Assembly (NCBI GenBank): GCA_009840305.1
Contig: VXNY01000024.1
Coordinates: forward strand, 186,001 to 250,000
Reading direction: 5' to 3'
DNA from: Gammaproteobacteria bacterium
GTDB taxonomy: Bacteria; Pseudomonadota; Gammaproteobacteria; Pseudomonadales; Azotimanducaceae
DNA length: 64,000 nt
Part shown: one piece after another, positions 8,693 through 19,078 of the stretch
Numbering within the stretch: position 1 is the stretch's first letter
How the letters are laid out: each line of letters starts with the position of its first letter
Made by a program: the position numbers and the translations under genes
Notes under the pieces: model-generated
The model's database searches: none
Told to the model about the DNA's origin: nothing
The model's input: only the letters and a program-made list of their open reading frames with translations

Positions 8693-11600
8693 ACTTCTTT
8701 GAGTCCTGCGCTGGCGTCGCAGTTCGCCGGCCAATTGCAGTTTGTGCTACCGCTGTTGCGGTTGCCCTAGTTGGAATTTTTTCGCTCAATGAACTGCCCA
8801 TTGATTTGTTACCCGATATTAAAACTCCGTCAGTTGTCATCGCCGTTAACGCCGGCGACCGACCACCGGAGGAAATGCAACGTCTCTACGGTGAGAGATT
8901 GGAGAATCTGGTCTTGTCCGTTCAAGGCGTGCGAAGCGTTGAGCAAATTGCTCGCACGGGTCGATTGGTTGCTACTGTGCACCTTGATTGGGAATCCGAT
9001 GTCGACAATGCCGTAATCGACATTGGCAGTGCCCTTAGCAGTCTCAGTAGCGATCCGCAAATTGATTACGTAACCATTCGTCGGTTTGATCCAAGTCAGG
9101 AGCCGATTTTAACATTAGGAATGCTTGCCAAGGAAGAGGGTAATCCTGATCTCATCGGACTCCGACAGATCGCACGTCGTCAAATTGCTACTGCGCTTGA
9201 AACTCTACCAGGCGTAGCGGAGGTTCGTGTCGTAGGAGGACGGAAACGAGAAATATCCGTTCACTTCGATGAATTCCGCGCTGCGGAATTTGGTATTACT
9301 CTAGACCAACTGAGATCGCGAATCGCCGCCGAAAATCGAGAATTTAGCCCAGGTGTGATAGAAGATCAGGGCCAGATCTTTACTATCCGCGGAGTAACCC
9401 GGTATGAGGACATTAACGACATAGAAAACGTCGTCGTTCAGTTCCTGCAACCGCAAACAGGCGGCGCTCGTATCGCGGTGCGGGTTCATGATGTTGCTGA
9501 TGTTGTCGAAAGTGAACAAGAACATGACCATGTGGTTTTAGTGAATGGTCGTGAAGGTGTAGGTTTATCCGTCTACAAGGAAGCCGGCGCAAACACCGTT
9601 ACGGTTTCGAACACGATTAAAGAAGCCCTTGCTGGCGCGGTCGAAGATTTACCTGGAGTTGATGTTCACGAAATCTCTGATAACGCTACGCTCGTTGTAG
9701 AAGCACTGGATGACTTAAGACTTGCAGCGGGTCTAGGTATCGCCTTAGCGATCTTGGTGCTAGCCGTGTTCTTACGTTCCGTAGGCGCAACGTTTATTGT
9801 TAGTGCTGCAGTTCCGGTCTCGATCCTCGCAGCGATCTTCTGTATGTCTTTCTCAGACCACAGCTTGAACATTATTACCTTGGGAGGACTTGCGCTTGGC
9901 GCAGGTATGCTCGTCGATAACGCCATCGTAGTAGTCGAATCCATGTATCGAAGGATACGACTTGGTGATACTCCAGCTGAAGCAGCGAAAAAAGGTACCG
10001 GATTGGTTGCGGGTGCAATCACCGCAAGCACCCTCACGACCTGTGTTGTTTTCATTCCAGTATTTTTCGTTCAGGGATTAGCGGCGCGACTCATTGACGG
10101 AATCGCATTCACTGTCGTAATTTCACTCGGCGCATCGTTGTTCGTCGCGATTTTTCTCATCCCAGCATTGGGCCGATGGTTTCTCTCACCCGCTAAGGTT
10201 GACGACCATGGGGCTGTCATTCCTGAAAGAGTTCCGCTCACACGACGTACTGTTGAAAGAATCGTTCGTGGTTTTCTTCGAGTACCGTTCTTGATCGTGG
10301 TTTTGAGTGCGGGTATCGTCGGTGGTGCCGTGTGGCAACTACTTAAGCTTGGTACCGAATTACTTCCACCGTCAGATCCAAAGCAATTTTCCATTCGATA
10401 CATCGGTCAAAGTGGCCAGCGTGTTGAGGCGACCACGAACGTAATCGGTGGCCTTGAATCGTCAATCCGCGAATCAGTTCCTGAATACGTTGCTGCGACG
10501 TTGGCTGAAATTGGTCGGCTACCCGACGACGAAAGAACTATCCGCCGCGAAGCGGCCGAAGAGAACACGGCGCGCTTAACCGTGCGCATTACGGACGAAA
10601 GTCCGCCTGCAAACGCATATGCAAACGCTCTACGAGATGATCTAGATCAAATCTCAAACGCGGATGTTGAGTGGGAGTTGAACCGCTCAGCACTCAGTGA
10701 GGTATTGGATAGCGGAGATGCCCCTGTAGTGGTGGAGATTGCTGGTAGCACACTGTATGACATCCGTGAAGTCACCGAGAGTGTTCAAAACAAAATGTTG
10801 GAACTCAATGAGTTATGGAATGTTCGTTCTAGTTTTGAAGGAGGTCCACCAGAACTCCGTGTGAAATTGAATCGCAGTATGGCGGATGCGTTGCAAATTA
10901 ACGTCAGAACCGTCGCTGAAGTCATTCAGTCGAGCCTTGAAGGTCAGGAAATTACGCGACTTGCAGTTGGAGACGAAGAGTATCCCATTATGTTGCAAAT
11001 TGACAAACCTACTCGGGAAGAACTCAAAGATGTGACATTCACTACTTCAAGAGGGATCAAAACTACCATCGGTGAAGTCACGGAGTTTGAGGAAGTTAGT
11101 GGAGCACGAGAAATCTTGCGGAAAAATCAGCGACTTACGTCGCAGATCACAGCGCTGGTTAGCGAAGACTACACCCTGCCACAAGCGATTGCTGCGGTTG
11201 ACAGCATTCTGCAACAACAACCACTTACACTTGGCATGACGGCGCAGTTAGGCGGCGCAGAACAGGAACGAGCAACGACGTTTAGCGAGTTGCAACTGGC
11301 CGCAATTCTTGCGTTCATATTGGTTTTAATGGTTCTTGCAGGTACGTTCGAATCTCTCTTGCAACCAATAACAATACTGTATGCGATCCCGCTCGCGCTA
11401 GTGGGTGTCGCGGTCGCTCTTGTACCAATGGGAAATCCATTGGGCGTAATGTCAATGTTGGGACTCATCGTCCTTTCAGGGGTTGCAGTGAATGATGCCG
11501 TACTTTTGATCGTCACCGCGAAACAGTTAATGCAAGAAGGCAAAGATCGAGTCGCGGCGCTGTCTGAAGCTGCGGGTATTCGTCTGCGACCCATAACTAT

Positions 11601-11817
11601 GACTACTTTGACAACCGCATTAGCTTTAACCCCACTTCTCTTTGGTGGTGGTGAAGGTGCGGTACTTCGTCAGCCCATGGCACTAACGATAATCGGAGGG
11701 CTGGTGGCATCGACGATTGGTTCATTGTTTATCTTGCCGTGCTTGTATCTTAGTTTCGACAAGTTCGCGGATCTGTTCCGGAGGAAGAACCCAGCGGTTG
11801 CCACAGAATCTGCCTGA
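8689..11817 (+). CDS. RND efflux transporter permease (AcrB/MdtB-like)
   Basis: 1042-residue proton-driven inner-membrane pump, the usual length for the HAE1-type RND family. Features seen: N-terminal TM1 followed by a long periplasmic porter region with NELPIDLLPDI; a TM4 motif GMLVDNAIVVVES with the proton-relay Asp near residue 410 followed by Asn; a second TM bundle with GVAVNDAVLLIV; and C-terminal TM segments. The start is a GTG at 8689 overlapping the TGA of the adaptor gene, consistent with coupled translation. In many family members the TM4 motif is Asp-Asp; here it is Asp-Asn, which also occurs in active pumps. The pair forms a two-gene efflux operon; the outer-membrane partner must be encoded elsewhere. 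Substrate not deducible. Confidence 0.93.
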   Translation: MNFFESCAGVAVRRPIAVCATAVAVALVGIFSLNELPIDLLPDIKTPSVVIAVNAGDRPPEEMQRLYGERLENLVLSVQGVRSVEQIARTGRLVATVHLDWESDVDNAVIDIGSALSSLSSDPQIDYVTIRRFDPSQEPILTLGMLAKEEGNPDLIGLRQIARRQIATALETLPGVAEVRVVGGRKREISVHFDEFRAAEFGITLDQLRSRIAAENREFSPGVIEDQGQIFTIRGVTRYEDINDIENVVVQFLQPQTGGARIAVRVHDVADVVESEQEHDHVVLVNGREGVGLSVYKEAGANTVTVSNTIKEALAGAVEDLPGVDVHEISDNATLVVEALDDLRLAAGLGIALAILVLAVFLRSVGATFIVSAAVPVSILAAIFCMSFSDHSLNIITLGGLALGAGMLVDNAIVVVESMYRRIRLGDTPAEAAKKGTGLVAGAITASTLTTCVVFIPVFFVQGLAARLIDGIAFTVVISLGASLFVAIFLIPALGRWFLSPAKVDDHGAVIPERVPLTRRTVERIVRGFLRVPFLIVVLSAGIVGGAVWQLLKLGTELLPPSDPKQFSIRYIGQSGQRVEATTNVIGGLESSIRESVPEYVAATLAEIGRLPDDERTIRREAAEENTARLTVRITDESPPANAYANALRDDLDQISNADVEWELNRSALSEVLDSGDAPVVVEIAGSTLYDIREVTESVQNKMLELNELWNVRSSFEGGPPELRVKLNRSMADALQINVRTVAEVIQSSLEGQEITRLAVGDEEYPIMLQIDKPTREELKDVTFTTSRGIKTTIGEVTEFEEVSGAREILRKNQRLTSQITALVSEDYTLPQAIAAVDSILQQQPLTLGMTAQLGGAEQERATTFSELQLAAILAFILVLMVLAGTFESLLQPITILYAIPLALVGVAVALVPMGNPLGVMSMLGLIVLSGVAVNDAVLLIVTAKQLMQEGKDRVAALSEAAGIRLRPITMTTLTTALALTPLLFGGGEGAVLRQPMALTIIGGLVASTIGSLFILPCLYLSFDKFADLFRRKNPAVATESA

Positions 11818-12420
11818 TAGAGGGGTTTTTTACTCCTAATGCTCCGCGCGGCCTCCGATTAGCAGGTCTAACCGTGTTGTTTATGTAATTCATTGGAGTA
11901 GGACTCAAACAATATAGAACGATTTAGCAAATTTACCACGTCTCAACGTCTATTAGAACTACCTATATATTTACCGATATGCGGTATCGTTGCAAGTCTG
12001 GTCCAATTGTGATTGGTTATTGGTGGGAGTGTGTAAGTTCATCACAAGAGAACACTAACGGATTACTCGCTTAAATATACATACCTCTTGAAATAGGCCG
12101 TTACTATCACTTAAAATAAATTCGAAATGCTTGAGGACGACTGGCTGTGGCGAACAGTTCCACCATGAGAGAACTGAATTTCCCAGGATGGATCGACGAA
12201 GAGGACAATGCAGTCGGATTCTTCGAGTCGCGCCGATAGCCGCATGGAAGATGCTACCCCGAAAGCGGAAGCAACAAGCGCGCAGAACGAGTAATTCCAA
12301 ATTCATGCATGCAATCAAGCATACGTCCAATGCTCCTTTGGTACGCAGTCGACGCTGTACGGCTCCAAGCAACTGAGTAGATTGGAACTTCGCCACGACA
12401 ACCCAAACTGAACCACATCG
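11818..12420 (+). other. 600-base intergenic region without a convincing gene
   Basis: No coding frame in this stretch is persuasive. Short frames exist, such as one starting MRELNFPGWIDEEDNA at about 12163 and another containing MEDATPKAEATSAQNE near 12240. They are out of frame with each other and might be remains of a small gene. A G4T6 run just after the pump gene (11822-11831) is weak terminator material. Upstream sequence for the next gene lies within this stretch. Confidence 0.35.
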
Positions 12421-13146
12421 ATGGACAAACTCTGGCACATCTTGTACTCTCCTCGACGGGTGTATGATGAGCTATCTACAGATGTTCAGGTACGCGTTCC
12501 ACTCGTAACGATCCTTGGCACAGTCGCAATTTTTGCAATAGCCATCGCTTTTCTCGCCCCACATCCTCGACCATCTGGTGAGGAAATCTTAAACTTCCAC
12601 AAGCAGTTGGTATTGCTTGAACGTGAACCTGACCGAGAGAATTGGGAAAAAAGAAGACAGGAATTGATTGAGGAAACTTATGGTCCTCAAGATATTGTTC
12701 TGGGAACTCGAATCTCGGCGAATCCATGGGCACCTGTCACCTGGCCCTTAATATTTCTGGTGTTCGTTGCGTGGATGGGGACATGTTTTTACTTCGTGGA
12801 TCGGTGGACTGGATCCCAACTCTCGTGGAGACAGTGGTTTGGATTCTGCGTGTGGTCCCAACTTCCATACGTGGTCTCATCTGCTCTAGACGTAGTATTC
12901 GCTGTGATGGGTCAAAATAGGCCTCTACTGTTTGAGATTTATGCTCAAGGTGCGCACTTTTACATAGTCATAACAGCTATTTTCTCACTGTGGTCTTTAG
13001 TTCTCCAAATCCTAGGATTAAGGAGTTGGACCGCTAAAGGGATCGGAGTCTGCATTGGACGAGTCTTGCTGACAAATTTGATGATTTTTGTTCCATTGCT
13101 CCTAGTTCTCTTCGCTTTGCTAACTCTAATAGGCGGGGTTGTTTGA
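12421..13146 (+). CDS. Yip1-family integral membrane protein
   Basis: 241-residue inner-membrane protein. The N-terminus MDKLWHILYSPRRVYDEL is typical of bacterial Yip1-domain proteins, where a short amphipathic segment with a P-x-x-x-[FY] pattern precedes the membrane bundle. Five hydrophobic segments follow: ~28-46, ~110-128, ~143-168, ~180-200 and ~216-240. A charged loop of ~60 residues (HPRPSGEEIL...IEETYGPQDI) lies between the first two. Function of bacterial Yip1 proteins is poorly known. It follows the RND operon on the same strand but after a 600-base gap, so co-transcription is doubtful. It ends before a bidirectional terminator shared with groEL. Confidence 0.7.
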   Translation: MDKLWHILYSPRRVYDELSTDVQVRVPLVTILGTVAIFAIAIAFLAPHPRPSGEEILNFHKQLVLLEREPDRENWEKRRQELIEETYGPQDIVLGTRISANPWAPVTWPLIFLVFVAWMGTCFYFVDRWTGSQLSWRQWFGFCVWSQLPYVVSSALDVVFAVMGQNRPLLFEIYAQGAHFYIVITAIFSLWSLVLQILGLRSWTAKGIGVCIGRVLLTNLMIFVPLLLVLFALLTLIGGVV

Positions 13147-13288
13147 GGAACTAAAACTACTTGCGCTAGCTCACGTGAATTTTGAGCTAATTAAAGGGGC
13201 ATGTTTATTTCAAGCAGTTGTTCCCAAACACTAATAACGAAAGACCATTTAAAACTCAAAAATCTTTTTCTACGACTGTTAGAGAAAC

Positions 13289-13317
13289 AAAAAAAGGGAT
13301 CGATCGATCCCTTTTTT
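13289..13317. terminator. Bidirectional rho-independent terminator
   Basis: A perfect palindrome, GGGATCGATCGATCCC (13296-13311), is flanked by seven A on the left and six T on the right. Read on either strand it gives a hairpin followed by a U-run. It lies between the convergent Yip1-like gene (+) and groEL (-) and can end both transcripts. Confidence 0.93.
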
Positions 13318-13357
13318 GTACTGCTTAAAGCAGCGTAGCATTCACGCGATAGCGTGA

Positions 13358-15025
<1,668 letters not shown>

Positions 15026-15316
15026 TTAGGATTCGATGACACCGAAGATTTCATTCTCTGACAGAATGAGTATCTCCTCGCCTTCAAACTTGACGGTATT
15101 ACCACCGTATTGCCCGAAGACAACTCGATCGCCGACTTTGACTTGGGGAGCGTGCGTATTGCCTTGGTCATCTCTTTTACCAGGACCGACAGCTAATACT
15201 TCGCCCTGCTGAGGTTTCTCGGTCGCCGTGTCTGGCAACACAATGCCTCCCGCAGATAGCGTCTCCTCTTCCAGACGACGAACAATTACTTTGTCGTGAA
15301 GTGGTCTAATTTGCAT
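15026..15316 (-). CDS. groS: Co-chaperonin GroES (10 kDa, Hsp10)
   Basis: 96 residues. It forms the heptameric lid of GroEL. The sequence is typical: [18 protein letters not shown] at the N-terminus, the mobile-loop segment [23 protein letters not shown], then [12 protein letters not shown] and the ending [21 protein letters not shown] ribosome site precedes the ATG. First gene of the groES-groEL operon, with a CIRCE operator about 40 bases before the start codon. Confidence 0.99.
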   Translation of the reverse strand: MQIRPLHDKVIVRRLEEETLSAGGIVLPDTATEKPQQGEVLAVGPGKRDDQGNTHAPQVKVGDRVVFGQYGGNTVKFEGEEILILSENEIFGVIES

Positions 15317-15352
15317 TAATTCTTCTCCGAAGACTTGTTGTTAAAAAGAAAG

Positions 15353-15379
15353 TTAGCACTCTCAGCCTGAAAGTGCTAA
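15353..15379 (-). promoter_or_regulatory. CIRCE operator (HrcA binding site) upstream of groES-groEL
   Basis: TTAGCACTC at 15353-15361, a 9-base spacer, then AAGTGCTAA at 15371-15379. This matches the CIRCE consensus TTAGCACTC-N9-GAGTGCTAA with a single mismatch. It lies between the divergent groES (-) and AmpG-like gene (+), closest to groES. It implies HrcA-type heat-shock repression; hrcA itself is not in the window. Confidence 0.92.
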
Positions 15380-15538
15380 TTTGCAGATTATGTAGGGATG
15401 AGTGCTGGTTTTTCAAGAAAAATTCTGAAGTTTTTTAACGATTTCGCTAAAGAATCCCTAGAAATTTCGATTAATACTGATAATTAGCACGACTGCTCAG
15501 GAAATCAGACACTTTCAAGGACGAAAACTACCTACTCT

Positions 15539-17230
15539 ATGAACTCTCAGCATTCCCCTTCTACATCTCCAACGCCAGACGTGCATCGAACGTTCGGTAT
15601 GACAATACATGCGATGTTTACCCAAGCTCGGCTCTGGCAAATCTTTGGTTTGGGCGTCGCCTCAGGATTCGGATTTCTCATTCACCGTACTCCCGTGACC
15701 TTGTGGCTAATATCCGAGGGTCGAAGTCGAACAAGTATTGGACTATTTGCTGCCGTACTGTTGCCTTATGCATTCAATTTTGTTTGGGCTCCGTTAGTTG
15801 ACCACCTCAGAATACCGTTTGTGTCAAGGCTTGGGCAACTCAGATCATGGTTGTTCCTGAGCCTCGTTGTTATGTTTGGTTGTACTCTCGGAGCAAGTTT
15901 TCTGGAACTTCCTACACACGTAACGATTAAAGCTCCCTCTATTGAATCGTCTCCGACTGTCAACATTACGGAAGTTCGTGTTCAAACAGGTGAATATGTT
16001 GAACAAGGTAGCGTTCTTTTTGTAGTTCGTGCAGGTTCCTCCACCGAGTCTGTGAGTTCACCGACTTCGGGCCGCGTCATCAATGTCTCAAACGTGTCCG
16101 GGGATGTTGTAAAACCGGATGACCCGATCGTAATTCTTAGGGAGGAAGCGAACAACGCCAGCGTCGAACCTGAGAGCGACGATCAATCTGCGAAGCGGCC
16201 AAATTGGTTGCCGGAATTTTCACCACTGTTTATTTTGGCACTGTTGATGGTGACACTAGCTTTCGCGTCCGCGACATTAGATATTGCCACTGCAGGCTAT
16301 AGGATTACGATTATTCAAGAGAATGAAGGGCACCTAGTCGGTTTAGCAGCTTCAATGGAAATCGCGGGGTGGTGGGCAGGCTTCACCTTACCAGCCGTCG
16401 CGATTGTGGGTACCGATTTCTTGGGTTGGAGTTGGCCGACAGTGTTTAAATGGTTGGCGGTGTTCTTCGTACTCCTCATCTTGTTCTTGCTGTTCTGCAC
16501 CAAAGAGCCTCAACGACCTTCGCACGCTGCTTCCCGAGAACGTGGAATAGACCGGATATTTGACGAATTAATTGTGAAGCGCTTGCTTGGTCCTGTAATC
16601 GAATTTTTCAAGCGAAACGGTGTAGCTCTTGCACTGTGTCTTCTCTTCTTTCTTGTGAGTTTTAAACTTGGCGAAGCGTTCCTTGGCAACATGTCCACAA
16701 ATTTCTACAAAGAAGTGGGTTTCGCGAATACTGAACTATGGTTATTTTCAAAACTAGGAAATTTTGCGGTCATCGTTCCGACGACAATTCTCGCCGGTAT
16801 GTTTGTAGGCAGATTTAAGATAACGCCGACGCTTGTCGTTGCCGGAATCGCGATGGCATCGACAAATCTGATGCTAAGCTGGATGGCCATTGTAGGAGAC
16901 TCCTTAGTTTTGTACTTCTTCACAATATTGTTCGACGGCATCACTGCGGCATTTTCAACGGTAGCTTTTGTTACGTTTATCACTATGTATACCGCGCGTC
17001 TGCATGCTACAACACAATACGCTGCAATGGCATCAATAGCAAATTCTGGTCGAACAGTGATTGCTATGTTATCTGGTCTTGTAGTTGACTTGCTTGGTGG
17101 AAATTGGACGCTGTTTTTTATCTTGACAGCGCTTTGGATCATTCCCGTGATGGGGATTCTCCATGTACTCACGCGATTGGTAAAACTCCGTGAAGGCGAA
17201 GGTGTTCAAGTAAAGACCTATCACGAATAA
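15539..17230 (+). CDS. AmpG-like MFS permease with an inserted periplasmic barrel-sandwich (lipoyl-like) domain
   Basis: 563 residues. The membrane part matches AmpG-type muropeptide permeases of the major facilitator superfamily: TM1 LWQIFGLGVASGFGFLI; TM2 TSIGLFAAVLLPYAFNFVWAPLVD; TM3 LRSWLFLSLVVMFGCTLG; TM4 with ATLDIATAGYRITII, equivalent to the AmpG DxxIDAYR motif; and eight or so later segments. Between TM3 and TM4, where AmpG has a short periplasmic loop, lie ~95 extra residues (127-222). Residues ~128-201 look like a barrel-sandwich hybrid: VQTGEYVEQGSVLFVV ... SPTSGRVINV ... SGDVVKPDDPIVIL. No lysine sits at the modified position, so it resembles HlyD/adaptor-type domains rather than lipoylated ones. 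A role in importing cell-wall fragments is inferred; ampD lies 11 kb downstream. It ends 12 bp from convergent yajQ. Confidence 0.8.
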   Translation: MNSQHSPSTSPTPDVHRTFGMTIHAMFTQARLWQIFGLGVASGFGFLIHRTPVTLWLISEGRSRTSIGLFAAVLLPYAFNFVWAPLVDHLRIPFVSRLGQLRSWLFLSLVVMFGCTLGASFLELPTHVTIKAPSIESSPTVNITEVRVQTGEYVEQGSVLFVVRAGSSTESVSSPTSGRVINVSNVSGDVVKPDDPIVILREEANNASVEPESDDQSAKRPNWLPEFSPLFILALLMVTLAFASATLDIATAGYRITIIQENEGHLVGLAASMEIAGWWAGFTLPAVAIVGTDFLGWSWPTVFKWLAVFFVLLILFLLFCTKEPQRPSHAASRERGIDRIFDELIVKRLLGPVIEFFKRNGVALALCLLFFLVSFKLGEAFLGNMSTNFYKEVGFANTELWLFSKLGNFAVIVPTTILAGMFVGRFKITPTLVVAGIAMASTNLMLSWMAIVGDSLVLYFFTILFDGITAAFSTVAFVTFITMYTARLHATTQYAAMASIANSGRTVIAMLSGLVVDLLGGNWTLFFILTALWIIPVMGILHVLTRLVKLREGEGVQVKTYHE

Positions 17231-17242
17231 CAACGAAATTTG

Positions 17243-17725
17243 TCAATCGCGAAAGTTCTTAAACTGTATTGGAATTCCTAATTCTGCTTCCCGCAGGGTC
17301 GCGATCACTTGTTGAAGGTCGTCTCGTTTCTTTCCCATAACGCGTACCTGCTCAGCTTGAATCTGAGACTGTACCTTCAACTTCAAATCTTTGATCAACT
17401 TCACGATCTTCCTACAGATGTCTGTCTCAATTCCGCTCACGACATGTAGACTCTGTCTCTTAACTTTGCCGAGTGCTTCGATGTCTCCAGGTTGCAGAGC
17501 TTGAACATCCACTCCACGTCCTGCCAATTTCACCCGCAATATGTCTCTCAACTGTCCTAGCTGAAACTCTTCTTCCGCCCACAACAAAACTGAAGTGCCA
17601 TCAAATTCAAAACCGGCATCGACTTTTTTGAAATCAAACCGAGTACGCAAATCTCGCCAGCTTTGGTCAACAGCGTTCCGAATTTCTTGAGTGTCGACTT
17701 GTGAAACTACGTCAAATGATGGCAT
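17243..17725 (-). CDS. yajQ: YajQ-family nucleotide-binding protein (UPF0234)
   Basis: 160 residues, the usual length. The N-terminus MPSFDVVSQVDTQEIRNAVDQ and the central RFDFKKVDAGFEFDG are family hallmarks, as is the C-terminal half KLIKDLKLKVQSQIQAEQVRVMGKKRDDLQQVI and the ending GIPIQFKNFRD. Members form two ferredoxin-like folds; some homologs (Xanthomonas, Pseudomonas) bind cyclic di-GMP, and E. coli YajQ binds nucleotides. It converges on the AmpG-like gene with only 12 bp between stops and diverges from the cobalamin adenosyltransferase gene. Confidence 0.95.
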   Translation of the reverse strand: MPSFDVVSQVDTQEIRNAVDQSWRDLRTRFDFKKVDAGFEFDGTSVLLWAEEEFQLGQLRDILRVKLAGRGVDVQALQPGDIEALGKVKRQSLHVVSGIETDICRKIVKLIKDLKLKVQSQIQAEQVRVMGKKRDDLQQVIATLREAELGIPIQFKNFRD

Positions 17726-17790
17726 GGGTCATTGCTCTCAGGTTTGATCTTTCTATAAACTAATTACACTGACGACCGAGACTTTTCAAT

Positions 17791-18327
17791 ATGCCTGATC
17801 GAATAACCAAGGTCACAACAAAGAGCGGAGATGGTGGTACCACGAGACTGGCAACCGGTGAGATACACCAAAAAGGTGATGACCAAATCGAACTTGTTGG
17901 AGTTCTTGACGAGGCAAATTGTGCACTCGGCGTGTTGGTACAGTTTATCGAGCCGAAGTATCACGATCAATTACAGCAGATACAGTCGCGCATTTTCGAT
18001 ATTGGAGCAGCGGTGGCGACTGGAATACCTCAATCTGTTTGGTACGCAGAAACGGAAACCATCACAAACGCCACTAAAGAGCTCAACGCGACTATCGAGC
18101 CTTTAACGGAATTCGTCATTCCTGGAGGAGGTCAAGCTTCGGCGCATGCGCATGTTGCCCGTGCCAAAATCCGTCATGCGGAAAGAGTGTTTTGGCGCGT
18201 TGCCAGTGATGAATTGCGATCATCTGGGCAAGGCGCGTACTTGAACAGAGTTTCAGATTACCTCTTTGTGCTAAGCCGGATCGTCGCTGATGAAGAACGA
18301 ATTTGGCAACCGCTGAAACCACCTTAA
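17791..18327 (+). CDS. ATP:cob(I)alamin adenosyltransferase, PduO type
   Basis: 178 residues. Transfers the adenosyl group of ATP to cob(I)alamin to make coenzyme B12. The N-terminal ATP motif reads TKSGDGGTT (usually TKTGDxGTT), followed by VGVLDEANCALG. The later conserved helix with RAKIRHAERVFWRV corresponds to the RxxxRRAER region, and the end NRVSDYLFVLSRI is typical. It starts 65 bp from the divergent yajQ. It implies that this organism uses an adenosylcobalamin-dependent enzyme or salvages cobalamin. No other cobalamin gene is nearby. Confidence 0.95.
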   Translation: MPDRITKVTTKSGDGGTTRLATGEIHQKGDDQIELVGVLDEANCALGVLVQFIEPKYHDQLQQIQSRIFDIGAAVATGIPQSVWYAETETITNATKELNATIEPLTEFVIPGGGQASAHAHVARAKIRHAERVFWRVASDELRSSGQGAYLNRVSDYLFVLSRIVADEERIWQPLKPP

Positions 18328-18341
18328 ACAATTCTTAGAGT

Positions 18342-18361
18342 GGGAGCGTGTGAACGTTCCC
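18342..18361 (+). terminator. Stem-loop after the adenosyltransferase gene
   Basis: GGGAGCGT (18342-18349) pairs with ACGTTCCC (18354-18361) through one G-T pair, with a 4-base loop, 14 bases after the stop codon. No U-run follows, so it may only stabilise the 3' end or work as a weak terminator. Confidence 0.4.
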
Positions 18362-18508
18362 GCGCTAAGCTCTTATTGCTTACCCGATTCGGTTTAGGTC
18401 AGAAGCTTCAAAAGTCCAAAATTCAAGCGTGCTTCGAAGCGTGTGTTGCTGATCCATCCTATAGGATTTATTTTTGACAACGAGGATCGTTAGTTAAGTA
18501 ATTTTCTA

Positions 18509-18961
18509 TCACGAAGACTTGCTAACACCTGCCCTGTTTGCATCTGCCAACGGTGAATCCACCTTCTTTGAAAAAAACAAAAAACTAGTCAAATACAATC
18601 CCACTCCGAACAACAACGAAATTCCGAAAACTCCGAGTAGCCCCAGATGATCTTGAAAAGCTGCGAGTGCTAATCCCGTCAAAAAACCGGAAAAAGCACA
18701 CCTAGACCTATTGGACATAGGAATCTTGAATAAATGTGTAGATTTTCTACTAAAAAGTGTAAAACTAAGGACGTAAAAACCCACACCGAACAAACATCCA
18801 ATACCATTCGCTAGAAGTATGGTCATATCATCGAAAGAAAAAGAAGCTGTCAAGACCGCGATCCAAATGTAGACGGAAATCCAAATCCTCCTTGAATCAG
18901 AGATCGCCATCTTGGACGAATTTGATGCAGCTTTACTCTTCTGAGTTGGAACTAGGCTCAT
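18509..18961 (-). CDS. Hypothetical small membrane protein, four predicted TM segments
   Basis: 150 residues, family not recognised. After a polar N-terminus of ~25 residues, hydrophobic stretches are visible at about 26-44 (IWISVYIWIAVLTASFSF), 46-68, 84-104 and 108-130. The two halves look alike: GIGCLFGVGFYVLSFTLFSRKS and GISLLFGVGLYLTSFLFFSKKV. This suggests an internal duplication of a two-TM unit, each ending in a basic FS(R/K)K motif. It is on the same strand as the pyruvate dehydrogenase genes, 118 bp after aceF. There is no evidence for function. Confidence 0.6.
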   Translation of the reverse strand: MSLVPTQKSKAASNSSKMAISDSRRIWISVYIWIAVLTASFSFDDMTILLANGIGCLFGVGFYVLSFTLFSRKSTHLFKIPMSNRSRCAFSGFLTGLALAAFQDHLGLLGVFGISLLFGVGLYLTSFLFFSKKVDSPLADANRAGVSKSS

Positions 18962-19078
18962 TTTTAATTCTTCCGTTCCCCACCCTGAAGTACGAATGCC
19001 TGCTTGAATTGAAGGTACCTGTGTGAGTCATATGCTTCAAGGACTCATTCAATTGTATGCAGCCAATGTCGACGAAGC

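Noticed and set aside
13289-13317. Perfect palindrome GGGATCGATCGATCCC as a recombination or methylation site.
   Set aside because: The A-run and T-run on its two sides and its place between convergent genes are fully explained by a bidirectional terminator.
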